Positions 26,259 to 35,965 of a stretch of 64,000 nucleotides of DNA are shown one piece after another. The position numbers were made by a program, and so were the translations under genes. This DNA comes from JAOPZW01 sp036379935. Lineage in GTDB: Bacteria > Actinomycetota > Thermoleophilia > Solirubrobacterales > Solirubrobacteraceae. The stretch spans positions 1 to 64,000 of the forward strand of contig DASVFT010000154.1 in assembly GCA_036379935.1 (NCBI GenBank), read 5' to 3'. The notes beneath the pieces are model-generated. The model did no database searches. It worked only from the letters and a program-made list of their open reading frames with translations, and was not told where the DNA came from. Within the stretch, counting starts at the first letter, position 1. Each line of letters starts with the position of its first letter.

Positions 26259-27830
26259 CTAGAGCGGGATGTTGCCGTGCTTGCGCTTGGGGCCCACCTG
26301 GCGCTTGGTCTGAAGCGTGTGCAGCGCCGTGATGACCTTCGGGCGCGTCTCGTGGGGGACGATGACGTCGTCGACGTAGCCGCGCTCGGCCGCGGTGTAG
26401 GGGTTGGCGAAGCGCGCCTTGTAGTCGTCGATGAGCCTCTGGCGGCGCTCCTCGGGCGTCGGCGAGCCGGCGATGTCGCGGCGGTAGATGATGTTGACCG
26501 CTCCGTCGGGACCCATGACGGCCACCTCGGCTGACGGCCAGGCGAAGTTGAAGTCGGCCAGCAAGTGCTTGGAGGCCATGACGTCGTAGGCGCCGCCGTA
26601 GGCCTTGCGCGTGATCACGGTGATCTTCGGCACGGTCGCCTCGGTGAAGGCGTAGAGCAGCTTGGCGCCGTGGCGGATGATCCCGTTCCACTCCTGGTTG
26701 GTGCCGGGCAGGAACCCGGGCACGTCGGTGAAGGTGAGCAGCGGGACGTTGAAGGCGTCGCAGGTGCGCACGAAGCGCGCGGCCTTCGAGGAGGCGTCGA
26801 TGTCGAGGACGCCGGCCAGCTGCGCGGGCTGGTTGGCGACGACCCCGATGGCGTAGCCGTCGAGGCGCGCGAAGCCGACGACGATGTTCATGGCCCAGTG
26901 CTCGTGGATCTCGAAGAACTCGCCGTCGTCGACCACGAGCCGGATGACGTCGCGCATGTCGTACGGCTTGTTGGGGCTGTCGGGGACGATGGAGTCGAGC
27001 TCCTCGTCCATGCGCATCGGGTCGTCGGTGGGCAGGACGCGCGGCGTCGTCTCGAGGTTGTTCTGCGGCAGGAACGAGAGCAGGTAGCGCGTGTCCTGCA
27101 GGCAGGCGTCCTCGTCGTCGGCAGCCAGGTGTGCGACGCCCGACTTCTCGTTGTGGGCCATGGCGCCGCCGAGCGACTCGAAGTCGACCTCCTCGCCGGT
27201 CACCGTCTTGATGACGTCGGGACCGGTGATGAACATGTGCGACGTCTCCTTCACCATGAAGATGAAGTCGGTGATGGCGGGGGAGTAGACGGCGCCGCCG
27301 GCGCACGGGCCCATGATGAGGCTGATCTGGGGAATCACGCCCGAGCACATGACGTTGCGCGTGAAGACGTTGCCGTAGGCGCCCAGCGACACGACGCCCT
27401 CCTGGATCCGCGCCCCGCCCGAGTCGTTGATCCCGATGACCGGGCAGCCGATCTTGGCCGCCAGATCCATGATCTTGCACATCTTCTCGGCCATGACCTC
27501 GCCGAGCGATCCACCGAAGACCGTGAAGTCCTGGCTGAAGACGCACACGCGCCGGCCCTCGATCGTGCCGTGGCCGGTGACGACGGCGTCGCCCCACGGC
27601 CGGTTGCGCTCCATGCCGAACTCGACGGTGCGGTGGCGGACGAAGGTGTCGAGCTCCTGGAACGAGCCCGGGTCGAGGAGCTTCTCGATGCGCTCGCGCG
27701 CCGTCTGCTTGCCGCGCTCGTGCTGCTTGGCCTCCGCCTCCGGCGAGGAGTGCATGGCCGCCTCGCGCAGCTCCTGCAGATGGGCCAGGCGCTCCTCGAG
27801 GCTCTCGGGGTTGTGCTGGCGCTGGGTCAT
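26259..27830 (-). CDS. accD: Acyl-CoA carboxylase carboxyltransferase (beta) subunit
   Basis: The protein has 523 residues, full length for the propionyl/acetyl-CoA carboxylase beta family. The crotonase-fold halves are clear: GRRVCVFSQDFTVFGGSLGE and GINDSGGARIQEGV in the first (acyl-CoA oxyanion hole), and FTDVPGFLPGTNQEWNGIIR, then KAYGGAYDVM in the second (biotin side). It transfers CO2 from carboxybiotin to acetyl-, propionyl- or longer acyl-CoA. The biotin carboxylase subunit is not in the window. The nearby mutase large subunit suggests a propionyl-CoA to succinyl-CoA route, but specificity is inferred only. Confidence 0.92.
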   Translation of the reverse strand: MTQRQHNPESLEERLAHLQELREAAMHSSPEAEAKQHERGKQTARERIEKLLDPGSFQELDTFVRHRTVEFGMERNRPWGDAVVTGHGTIEGRRVCVFSQDFTVFGGSLGEVMAEKMCKIMDLAAKIGCPVIGINDSGGARIQEGVVSLGAYGNVFTRNVMCSGVIPQISLIMGPCAGGAVYSPAITDFIFMVKETSHMFITGPDVIKTVTGEEVDFESLGGAMAHNEKSGVAHLAADDEDACLQDTRYLLSFLPQNNLETTPRVLPTDDPMRMDEELDSIVPDSPNKPYDMRDVIRLVVDDGEFFEIHEHWAMNIVVGFARLDGYAIGVVANQPAQLAGVLDIDASSKAARFVRTCDAFNVPLLTFTDVPGFLPGTNQEWNGIIRHGAKLLYAFTEATVPKITVITRKAYGGAYDVMASKHLLADFNFAWPSAEVAVMGPDGAVNIIYRRDIAGSPTPEERRQRLIDDYKARFANPYTAAERGYVDDVIVPHETRPKVITALHTLQTKRQVGPKRKHGNIPL

Positions 27831-27886
27831 CGGGCCGCGGATGCTACCCGCGGGCCCCTAGGCGCAGCCGCGGCGCGAGGCCCGGC

Positions 27887-28723
27887 TCAACCGCGCGAGA
27901 ACGGGCGGTGGTGCGCCGAGCCGAGGTCGTCGAGCACTCCGGTGAGGATGGCCTGCGCGCGGTCGCCGTCGAGCGCCTCGCTCGCGGAGGGCTCGGGCTC
28001 GGGCTCCGGCTCCGGCGGAGCGGCCTCGGCCACGGGGCCTGGCTCCGGCTCCCGCTCGGGCTCCGGCGGAGCGGCTTCGGCCACGGACTCCGGCTCGGGC
28101 TGCGGCAGAGCGAGCTCGGCCTCGGGATCCGGCTCCCGCCGAGCGCCTCCGGCCACGGACGCCGGCTCCGGCGGAGCGGCCTCGGCGACTGGCTCGGCGG
28201 CCACCGGCTCCGGCTCCGGCTCGTGATGCGCGGGCTTTGGGTCGGCGTGCGCGAGCGGCTCGGCCTTGCCGCGGCGCCCGAAGAGGCGGGCGAAGAATCC
28301 GATGCGGGGAGCTTGGGCCGGCTCGGATGCGAGCGGATCGGGGTCGGGCTCCGGCTCGGCGGCGAGCGGCTCCGGGGCGGGCTCGGCGGCCTCCGGCTCG
28401 GCGGCGATGGGCTCGGGCTCTGGCTCGGCGGCGATGGGCTCCGGCTCTGGCTCTGGCTCGGCGGTCGCCGGCTCTGGCGGCGGGGGCGCCTCCTCGAGCT
28501 CGGCGGTCAGGGTGACCTTGGTTCCCCAGCCGGATGGCTCGAGTTGCACCGTGCCGCGTGCGCGGTCGCCCTCCCAGGCGACGGTGGTCTCGGGCTCCAG
28601 GCGGGTGATGCGGATGTCGCCGAACTCGCCGAGGTGGCGGGCGAGGGCTTCGAGGTCCGAGACCTCGGCCCACAACTCGGGCGGGCTCTTGACGAGGGTC
28701 CTCTGGGCGCGTGGCTCGAGCAT
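27887..28723 (-). CDS. SRPBCC (CoxG-like) domain protein with long Glu-Pro repeat tail
   Basis: The protein has 278 residues starting at ATG 28723; no strong ribosome site was found. The first 80 residues (LVKSPPELWAEVSDLEALARH, then TVAWEGDRARGTVQLEPSGWG) follow the START/polyketide-cyclase fold that binds small hydrophobic ligands. The remainder is mostly Glu-Pro-Ala repeats, broken at about 150-165 by a basic-hydrophobic patch (GFFARLFGRRGK). The C-terminus ends with a short ordered-looking helix (DRAQAILTGVLDDLGSAHH). The acidic Pro-rich arms should be extended. The family of the N-terminal domain is moderately sure; the function is unknown. Confidence 0.6.
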   Translation of the reverse strand: MLEPRAQRTLVKSPPELWAEVSDLEALARHLGEFGDIRITRLEPETTVAWEGDRARGTVQLEPSGWGTKVTLTAELEEAPPPPEPATAEPEPEPEPIAAEPEPEPIAAEPEAAEPAPEPLAAEPEPDPDPLASEPAQAPRIGFFARLFGRRGKAEPLAHADPKPAHHEPEPEPVAAEPVAEAAPPEPASVAGGARREPDPEAELALPQPEPESVAEAAPPEPEREPEPGPVAEAAPPEPEPEPEPSASEALDGDRAQAILTGVLDDLGSAHHRPFSRG

Positions 28724-28843
28724 CGCGATCGTCTTTCGCCGTCGCGGCGCGTCACCCTGCCGGCCGTGCGGCGTTACGGACACCGGCAACGAGCCGCCCG
28801 CGTTCATCCTCGGCGACCGCACGTTCGTCGTCCGAAAGGACTA

Positions 28844-28873
28844 TTGACGCCGCTCCATCGAAGTTCATAGGGT
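28844..28873 (+). promoter_or_regulatory. Promoter of the cupredoxin operon
   Basis: TTGACG (28844-28849) and TAGGGT (28868-28873) are separated by 18 bases, a good -35/-10 pair, about 80 bases before the first gene. A hairpin (GCTCGCCC at 28885-28892 with GGGCGGGC at 28903-28910, one G-T pair) lies in the predicted 5' leader and may be regulatory. Confidence 0.55.
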
Positions 28874-28952
28874 GGGCCCAGAGTGCTCGCCCTTGGGATC
28901 TCGGGCGGGCGAACGGTCCAACACCCACATCCTTCGATCAAGGGGGGCTCCA

Positions 28953-30026
28953 TTGTCACACCGCGGAAGGGCGGCGCTTGTCGCCACCGCAGTCGTGCTC
29001 GTCGTTCCCGCGAGCGCGAGCGCGGCCACCAGAGTCGTCAACATGGGGACTCCGCCCAGCGCGGGCAAGTCCTTCGAGAAGCGCTTCGTGGACGTCAACG
29101 CGTTCTTCCCGAGCACGACGACGATTCACAGAGGTGATTCCGTCCGCTTCCTGCCGGTCGGCTTCCATACGCTCGACCTGCCGGCGACGGGTGGCCAACC
29201 GATTCCGCTCATCACCCCGCAGGGCAGCCAGGTGGTGACGGGCGCCGTCGATGCGGCCGGCGCGCCGTTCTGGTTCAACAACCAGCCCTTGCTGAGCTTC
29301 AACCTCCCGGCCCTGGCGCCGGCCGGGTTCGGCAAGACGTTCACCTACACCGGCGCCCGGGGCGTCGAGAGCGGCCTCCCGCTCATCAACAAGCCGAAGC
29401 CGGTGACGGTGAAGTTCGCCAAGACGGGCACGTTCACCTACTTCTGCGACGTCCACCCCGGGATGAAGGCCACGGTGAGGGTCCTCGGCAAGACCAAGCA
29501 CGTGCCGTCGGCGCGCGCCCACGCCAGGTCCATCAGGCACCAGATCGCCCTGGACCTCGTACGGTCGAAGAACCTGTCCAAGGCCAAGCCGCCGGCCAAC
29601 ACGGTGAACGTCGGCGTGGCCGGCAAGGGCGGGACCGAGTACTTCGGCATGGTCCCGGCCAAGAGCACGGTCCCGGTGGGCACGACGCTCACGTTCCGGA
29701 TGTCGCCCGGCACCTATGAGACCCACACGGCGACGTTCGGGCCCGGCGACATCAACAAGCCGAGCTCGTACATCGGGAAGATCGCGGCCAGCTTCGAGGG
29801 CCCGGTGATCAGCCCGTTGGCGATCTATCCCAGCGACCCGCCGGGGACGGTCGCCTCGCTGAGTCCCACGTTGCACGGCAACGGGTTCTGGAACTCGGGC
29901 GCCATGGACCAGGTGGCGGCGAGCCCGCCACCGGCGGCCAACCAGGTGACGTTCTCGACTCCGGGGACGTACACGTTCCACTGCCTGATCCACACGTTCA
30001 TGAAGGGGACGGTCGTCGTTCAGTGA
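28953..30026 (+). CDS. Secreted cupredoxin with two type 1 copper sites
   Basis: The protein has 357 residues. A TTG start at 28953 is chosen because AAGGGGGG lies 5-6 bases upstream and the signal peptide (to ASASAA) follows at once. The first plastocyanin-like domain has GFHTLDLP and FTYFCDVHPGMKATV; the second has YETHTATFGP and YTFHCLIHTFMKGTVVV. Each shows the His...Cys-x-x-His-x-x-x-Met set of a type 1 copper site. It should carry electrons outside the membrane, probably to or from the multicopper oxidase encoded next, whose GTG start overlaps its stop by 4 bases. Confidence 0.85.
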   Translation: MSHRGRAALVATAVVLVVPASASAATRVVNMGTPPSAGKSFEKRFVDVNAFFPSTTTIHRGDSVRFLPVGFHTLDLPATGGQPIPLITPQGSQVVTGAVDAAGAPFWFNNQPLLSFNLPALAPAGFGKTFTYTGARGVESGLPLINKPKPVTVKFAKTGTFTYFCDVHPGMKATVRVLGKTKHVPSARAHARSIRHQIALDLVRSKNLSKAKPPANTVNVGVAGKGGTEYFGMVPAKSTVPVGTTLTFRMSPGTYETHTATFGPGDINKPSSYIGKIAASFEGPVISPLAIYPSDPPGTVASLSPTLHGNGFWNSGAMDQVAASPPPAANQVTFSTPGTYTFHCLIHTFMKGTVVVQ

Positions 30027-30961
30027 GAAGGCTGGCCACCCTCGTGGCCATGACCGTCGGAACGGGGGCGGTGGCTTCGGCCGCCGCCCCTGCTGCGTCC
30101 GGGGCGGTGCGCGACTACTGGGTGGCCGCCGTCCCGGCGCCGACCTGGAACATGGCCCCCAATCAGCGTGACGCGATCGAAGGCGTGGCCCTCAGTCCCG
30201 CCCAGACCGTGTTCCCCACCGTCGTCTACCGGCGCTACAGCCCCCACTGGCATCACCCGATGCCCAACGCGCCCGAGCGCTCCAGCAACCAGGATCTCAT
30301 CCCCGGACCGCTGCTGCGAGCGCGCGTCGGCGATCGCCTGCGCGTGCATTTCAAGAACCTCGACACGCTCTACAAGCGCCCGCACTCGATGCACTTCCAC
30401 GGCGTCCACTACAAGCCGAGCTCCGACGGCTCGTTCGTCCCGGGCGTCTCGGGCCGCGACGGCGACGTCAAGCCCGGCCAGACCTACACCTACAAGCTCA
30501 CCGCCGGCTCGGACTCGGCCGGCGTCTGGCCCTACCACGACCACTCGCCCTCGATGCACGACTCGATCATGGGCGGCATGTACGGGATGCTCTCGATCCT
30601 CGAGCGGGGCGAGAAGCCGCCGGACCGCGAGTTCGAGGTCGTCTTCGCCCCGATGGGGGTCTTCCAGACCATCGACGGCCGCGCGTTCGTCGGCAACACC
30701 CCGGTCTTCACCTCGTTCACCGGCCAGACCATCCAGTGGGACGTGATGGCCATGGGCTCCGAGCACCACACCTTCCACGTGCACGGCCATCGCTGGCGGG
30801 ATCCCGACGGGCGCAACGTGGACACGCAGACCGTCGGTCCCGCGGAGACGTTCCGGATCCGCTGGCGCGAGGAGGACCCGGGCACGTGGCTGTACCACTG
30901 CCACGTCGAGGCGCACATGATGGCCGGGATGATCGGCACCTACCACGTGAGGCGGCGATGA
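30023..30961 (+). CDS. Secreted two-domain multicopper oxidase (small laccase-like)
   Basis: The protein has 312 residues with a signal peptide (to about residue 28, AAPAASGAV). The copper motifs are HSMHFHGVHY, WPYHDHSPSMHD, HHTFHVHGHRW and LYHCHVEAHMMAGM, giving type 1 (His, Cys, His, Met) and trinuclear type 2/3 sites. Three-domain laccases exceed 450 residues, so this belongs with small two-domain enzymes that assemble as trimers. It would oxidise phenols, metal ions or a cupredoxin with O2 outside the cytoplasm. Both junctions are 4-base overlaps (GTGA, ATGA), so it is co-translated with the flanking cupredoxins. Confidence 0.9.
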   Translation: MRRLATLVAMTVGTGAVASAAAPAASGAVRDYWVAAVPAPTWNMAPNQRDAIEGVALSPAQTVFPTVVYRRYSPHWHHPMPNAPERSSNQDLIPGPLLRARVGDRLRVHFKNLDTLYKRPHSMHFHGVHYKPSSDGSFVPGVSGRDGDVKPGQTYTYKLTAGSDSAGVWPYHDHSPSMHDSIMGGMYGMLSILERGEKPPDREFEVVFAPMGVFQTIDGRAFVGNTPVFTSFTGQTIQWDVMAMGSEHHTFHVHGHRWRDPDGRNVDTQTVGPAETFRIRWREEDPGTWLYHCHVEAHMMAGMIGTYHVRRR

Positions 30962-31836
30962 GGCGCCTGGCGCTCGGCGCGATCGCCGCGCTGCTGGCGC
31001 TCGCCGCGCCGACGGCGTCGGCCCAGATGGGCCATGGCATGCACGACGACGCGGGGGAGGCCATCGGCACGGTCTCGATCGGCTTCGCCGGGTACGAGCC
31101 GCCGCACACCGACGTCCTCATGGGCGACACGCTGCGCTGGAGCAACGACAGCATCCGCACGCACACGGTGTCGGCCGAGAGCGGCGCCTGGTCGTCGGCC
31201 CGCGTGCTCCCGAACGAGACCTTCACCCACCGCTTCGACACCGCCGGGTCCGAGCCGTACTACTGCATGCTGCACGTCTTCATGCGCGGCGTGGTCGACG
31301 TCCACCACGTGCTGCTGGACGCGCCCGCCGAGCCGGGCGCGCCCGGCCGCCCGTTCGTGCTGCGCGGCCGCGCGGCCCTGCCGGCGGACAGCACGGTCGC
31401 CATCGAGGCGAACAGCGGCGCGGGCTTCCAGCCCGCGGCCAACGCGACCGTCGAGCACGACGGCAGCTTCAGCGCCGACGTCGTTCCGAGCGTCACCACC
31501 GCGTACCGGGCGGTGACGGCCGAGGAGACGAGCCCGCCGGTGCAGCTCCTGGTCCTCGACCGCACGCTCTCGGCCTCGGCCGGCGGCCGCGGGCACCGCG
31601 TCGTCGTCAACGCCGCCGTGGCCCCTGCCTCGCCGGGGGCCACGGTGGTGCTCCAGCTTCGCCTCAAGGAGCGCTTCGGATGGTGGCCGGTCGCGCGCGC
31701 CAAGGTCGACCGCCGCTCGCGGGCGCGCTTCGCGCTGCGCCTCGCGCACCGCTACCGGGCGCGCGTCGTCCTGACGCTACGCGACGGCGCCACCCAGCTG
31801 GCGCTCAGCCGCACGCTGGTGGTCGGCCCGCGCTGA
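30958..31836 (+). CDS. Secreted cupredoxin-domain protein with C-terminal beta-sandwich region
   Basis: The protein has 292 residues with a signal peptide ending in TASA. A His/Met-rich start of the mature protein (QMGHGMHDD) may bind copper. The cupredoxin domain (about 35-125) has RTHTVSAESG and YYCMLHVFMRGVVDV, a complete type 1 site. The remainder (about 130-290) is beta-rich with Ig-like repeats and a basic tail, no known domain. It is the third gene of the copper operon, coupled by ATGA. A role as electron carrier or copper-storage partner of the oxidase is inferred. Confidence 0.8.
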   Translation: MRRLALGAIAALLALAAPTASAQMGHGMHDDAGEAIGTVSIGFAGYEPPHTDVLMGDTLRWSNDSIRTHTVSAESGAWSSARVLPNETFTHRFDTAGSEPYYCMLHVFMRGVVDVHHVLLDAPAEPGAPGRPFVLRGRAALPADSTVAIEANSGAGFQPAANATVEHDGSFSADVVPSVTTAYRAVTAEETSPPVQLLVLDRTLSASAGGRGHRVVVNAAVAPASPGATVVLQLRLKERFGWWPVARAKVDRRSRARFALRLAHRYRARVVLTLRDGATQLALSRTLVVGPR

Positions 31837-31863
31837 GCGGCCCGCGCCAGGCATCATCGCCGC

Positions 31864-33123
31864 GTGCCGCAGGCGCTCGCCCTCGTCCTCGCCCTGCTCG
31901 CGCTCGCGGGCACCCTGGCCGCCGCGGTCGCGCGCACGCGGTGGCCCGCGGAGACCGTGGTGGCGTCGGGCGCCGCGGCGCTGCTCGTGGCCCTGGGCGC
32001 GCTGAGCCCGTCCGGCGCGCGTCACGCGATCGAGGACCTGGGGCCGACCGTCGGCTTCCTCGCGGCGCTGCTCGTCCTCGCCGAGGGCTGCCGTCGCGAG
32101 GGCCTGTTCGAGGCCATGGGCGGGTTGATGGCCGCCGGCTCGCGCGGGCGTCCGCGACGACTGCTGGCCATGGTCTTCGCCATCGCCACCGGCGTGACGG
32201 CGGTCCTCAGCCTCGACGCGACGGTCGTCCTGCTGACCCCGATCGTCTTCGCCACCGCGGCGCGCCTGAGGACGAGCCCCAAGCCGCACGTCTATGCCTG
32301 CTCGCACCTCGCCAACTCGGCCTCGCTGCTGCTGCCGGTGTCCAACCTCACGAACCTGCTGGCCTTCCACGCCAGCGGGCTGTCGTTCACGCGCTTCGCG
32401 TCGCTCATGGCGCTGCCGACCGCCGCGGCGGTGGCCGTCGAGTGGCTCGTCCTCTCGCGCTTCTTCGCGGTCGATCTGCGCCGCCCGCGCCGCACGACCA
32501 GCATGGACGCGCGCGAGGCTCCGCCCCTGCCTCGGGTCGCGCTGGGCATCGTCGCCCTCACGCTCGCGGGGTTCGCCGCCAGCTCGCTGGTGGGCATCGC
32601 GCCGGTGTGGGTGGCGGTGGCCGGCGCAGCGGCGATCACGCTGCCCGCGCTCGCGCGGCGCACGACCTCACCGCGGCGCGTCCTCTTCGCCGCCGAGCCC
32701 TCGTTCCTGGTCTTCGTCCTCGGCCTCGGCGTGATCGTGCGCGCAGCCGCCGACAACGGGCTGGACTCCGCCGTGCAGGTCCTCCTGCCATCGGGCCACG
32801 CGCTGCCGGCGCTGCTCGGCGTCGCCGCCGTCAGCGCCATCCTGGCCAACGTCGTCAACAACCTCCCGGCCACGCTCATGCTCGTCCCGGTCGCGGCCGC
32901 CGCCGGACCGGGCCCCGTGCTCGCGGTCCTGGTCGGCGTCAACGTGGGTCCGAACCTCACCTACGTCGGCTCGCTGGCGACGCTCCTGTGGCGGCGCGTC
33001 CTGCACGTCGAGGACACCGACGTCGAGCTGGCCGAGTTCGTGCGCCTCGGGGCGCTCACCGTGCCGGCGGCCATCGTGGCCGCGACGCTGCTCTTATGGT
33101 TCAGCCTGGAGGTCATCGGCTGA
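31864..33123 (+). CDS. ArsB/SLC13-type ion permease
   Basis: The protein has 419 residues starting at GTG 31864, 6 bases after a CATCAT -10-like hexamer. About ten hydrophobic helices are arranged in two inverted halves; SLDATVVLLTPIV with SNLTNLLAFHASG, and NVVNNLPATLMLV with GVNVGPNLTYVGSL, are the paired re-entrant signatures of the ion transporter superfamily that includes ArsB. Arsenite efflux is one possibility; other anions or citrate-like substrates are equally open because no arsR or arsC is nearby. It follows the copper genes by 27 bases and may be co-transcribed. Confidence 0.78.
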   Translation: MPQALALVLALLALAGTLAAAVARTRWPAETVVASGAAALLVALGALSPSGARHAIEDLGPTVGFLAALLVLAEGCRREGLFEAMGGLMAAGSRGRPRRLLAMVFAIATGVTAVLSLDATVVLLTPIVFATAARLRTSPKPHVYACSHLANSASLLLPVSNLTNLLAFHASGLSFTRFASLMALPTAAAVAVEWLVLSRFFAVDLRRPRRTTSMDAREAPPLPRVALGIVALTLAGFAASSLVGIAPVWVAVAGAAAITLPALARRTTSPRRVLFAAEPSFLVFVLGLGVIVRAAADNGLDSAVQVLLPSGHALPALLGVAAVSAILANVVNNLPATLMLVPVAAAAGPGPVLAVLVGVNVGPNLTYVGSLATLLWRRVLHVEDTDVELAEFVRLGALTVPAAIVAATLLLWFSLEVIG

Positions 33124-33124
33124 C

Positions 33125-33619
33125 ATGCGCGCGCTCGTCTGGATCGTGGAGGACACCTGGGAGGCGACGGTCGACGAGGCGGCCGCGTTCCTGCCCGCCC
33201 ACGCCGAGACGACCCTGCTGCACGTGGCGCCGAGCGACGTCGAGTCCGTCGCGCATGGCGCACGCCACGGCCTGCTCGGCCGCCCGCGCCAGCGCCCTCC
33301 CGGTCCCCCGCCGCCCGAGCCGCTGCGCGCGATCTCCGACGAGGCGGCCGAGGGGCTGCTGACCGGCGCGCGCGAGCGCCTGGGGCGCGCCGCGTCGATC
33401 GAGCGGCGCCGTGGACGCGTCGAGCGCGAGGTGGTCGCCGCGGCCGAGGAGATGGACCTCCTCGTGCTCGCCCGCGACGGTGACCACACGCGCCTGGGCC
33501 CGCACAGCCTCGGTCCGGCCGCGCGCTTCGTCGTCGACCACGCCCCCTGCCGCGTCCTGCTCGTGTGGGCCGATGCGCCGCCGAGCGTGGCCAGCATCCC
33601 GCCCGCGCCGCCGCGCTGA
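33125..33619 (+). CDS. UspA-like universal stress domain protein
   Basis: The protein has 164 residues starting at ATG 33125, one base after the permease stop, so the two are probably co-translated. ALVWIVEDTWEATVDEAAAF and TTLLHVAP form the first beta-alpha units; VVAAAEEMDLLVLARDG and LGPAARFVVDHAPCRVLLVW are the C-terminal Usp blocks. The ATP-binding G-x2-G-x9-G-S/T is poorly conserved (GDHTRLGPHSLGP), so it may not bind nucleotide. It probably modulates the permease or stress tolerance; this is inference from coupling. Confidence 0.7.
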   Translation: MRALVWIVEDTWEATVDEAAAFLPAHAETTLLHVAPSDVESVAHGARHGLLGRPRQRPPGPPPPEPLRAISDEAAEGLLTGARERLGRAASIERRRGRVEREVVAAAEEMDLLVLARDGDHTRLGPHSLGPAARFVVDHAPCRVLLVWADAPPSVASIPPAPPR

Positions 33620-33628
33620 GCCGCCAGG

Positions 33629-34063
33629 CTAGGGCTTGGCGACCATGAAGAAGATCGCCACCACGACGAGCGCCGCGGCGAGCAGGGCGACGCCGCGAAC
33701 CTGACCGGCGAGCGCCGAGTAGTCCGCTTGCGCGTCGCCGTCGGCCAGAACGGCCAGGCGCTTCTCGCGCGGGACGAAGTAGGCGCCCGTGAGCCCCATC
33801 AGGGCGACGAGGATGAGGAGCGGCACGCTGACCCACACCTCGCTCCAGTAGGAGCGGTCGCTGGCCAGGTAGGCGCCGGCGAGCAGCGCCAGCGTGCCGG
33901 CCGGCGTGACGACCATGCGCGCCACGCGTACCTGCGCGCGATGGGCGGCGGCGTCGCCGCGCGGCACGAGCAGCGGATAGGCGAACCACCAGCCGAAGGC
34001 GGCGACGACCGCGGTGACGTGCAGCGTGAGCACGACGTCGTAGAAGGTGACAGCGAGGGGCAT
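33629..34063 (-). CDS. DUF2269-like four-helix membrane protein
   Basis: The protein has 144 residues starting at ATG 34063, 6 bases after a TAGGCT box. Four hydrophobic helices are predicted: around VVLTLHVTAVVAAFGWWFA, TPAGTLALLAGAY, VWVSVPLLILVALMGLTGAYF and GVALLAAALVVVAIFFM. The early LHVTAVV histidine and the overall plan resemble DUF2269 proteins of unknown function. It is convergent with the UspA gene. Confidence 0.65.
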   Translation of the reverse strand: MPLAVTFYDVVLTLHVTAVVAAFGWWFAYPLLVPRGDAAAHRAQVRVARMVVTPAGTLALLAGAYLASDRSYWSEVWVSVPLLILVALMGLTGAYFVPREKRLAVLADGDAQADYSALAGQVRGVALLAAALVVVAIFFMVAKP

Positions 34064-34069
34064 GGGCGG

Positions 34070-34075
34070 AGCCTA
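34070..34075 (-). promoter_or_regulatory. -10 box (TAGGCT) before the DUF2269-like gene
   Basis: It is read on the minus strand as TAGGCT, ending 6 bases before ATG 34063, which suggests a leaderless transcript. Confidence 0.5.
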
Positions 34076-34112
34076 TTTGGCCGGCGCCGGCATCCGCGCC
34101 GTCACGCCGCTC

Positions 34113-34301
34113 CTAGCGCCGCCCCTCGCGCTCGCGGTCCTCGCTGCGCCCGATGATCCAGAACGCCGCCGCGACGCCGATCACCGCGCCGGCGCCGGCG
34201 ATGGCCACGCCCGCCGCCTCGAGCGCCAAGCGCCCGCCGGCCCCCGCCGCGATGGCGATCCCGACGACGATGAGGACCAGGGCGGCGACGAATCCGCGCA
34301 T
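34113..34301 (-). CDS. Small two-helix membrane protein (62 aa)
   Basis: ATG 34301 lies 15 bases after the mutase gene on the same strand. The product is two Gly/Ala-rich helices (FVAALVLIVVGIAIAAGAG and GVAIAGAGAVIGVAAAFWII) ending in a charged tail (GRSEDREREGRR). No family is recognised. Good coding bias and a clean end support a real gene; it may simply ride on the mutase transcript. Confidence 0.5.
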   Translation of the reverse strand: MRGFVAALVLIVVGIAIAAGAGGRLALEAAGVAIAGAGAVIGVAAAFWIIGRSEDREREGRR

Positions 34302-34316
34302 GCGGTCGCGCTCCCC

Positions 34317-35930
<1,614 letters not shown>

Positions 35931-35937
35931 GCCACCA

Positions 35938-35943
35938 AGGCTA
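35938..35943 (-). promoter_or_regulatory. -10 box (TAGCCT) before the mutase gene
   Basis: It is read on the minus strand as TAGCCT, ending 7 bases before ATG 35930, supporting that start over the upstream in-frame codon at 35948. Confidence 0.5.
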
Positions 35944-35965
35944 CGCAAGCGGCGAAGATGTCTCG

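Noticed and set aside
26565..28226. Long plus-strand open frame (over 550 codons) opposite accD and the Glu-Pro protein
   Set aside because: It is a shadow of minus-strand coding sequence: high-GC third positions keep the antisense frame open, the product is low-complexity and no motif appears.
27960..28470. Repetitive CGGCTC/CCGGCTC tract as a tandem repeat locus or CRISPR-like array
   Set aside because: The periodicity is that of Glu-Pro-Ala codons in one continuous frame, with no constant repeat or unique spacers.
31864..33123. Firm assignment as arsenite exporter ArsB
   Set aside because: Only superfamily motifs are visible; no arsR, arsC or other arsenic genes flank it.
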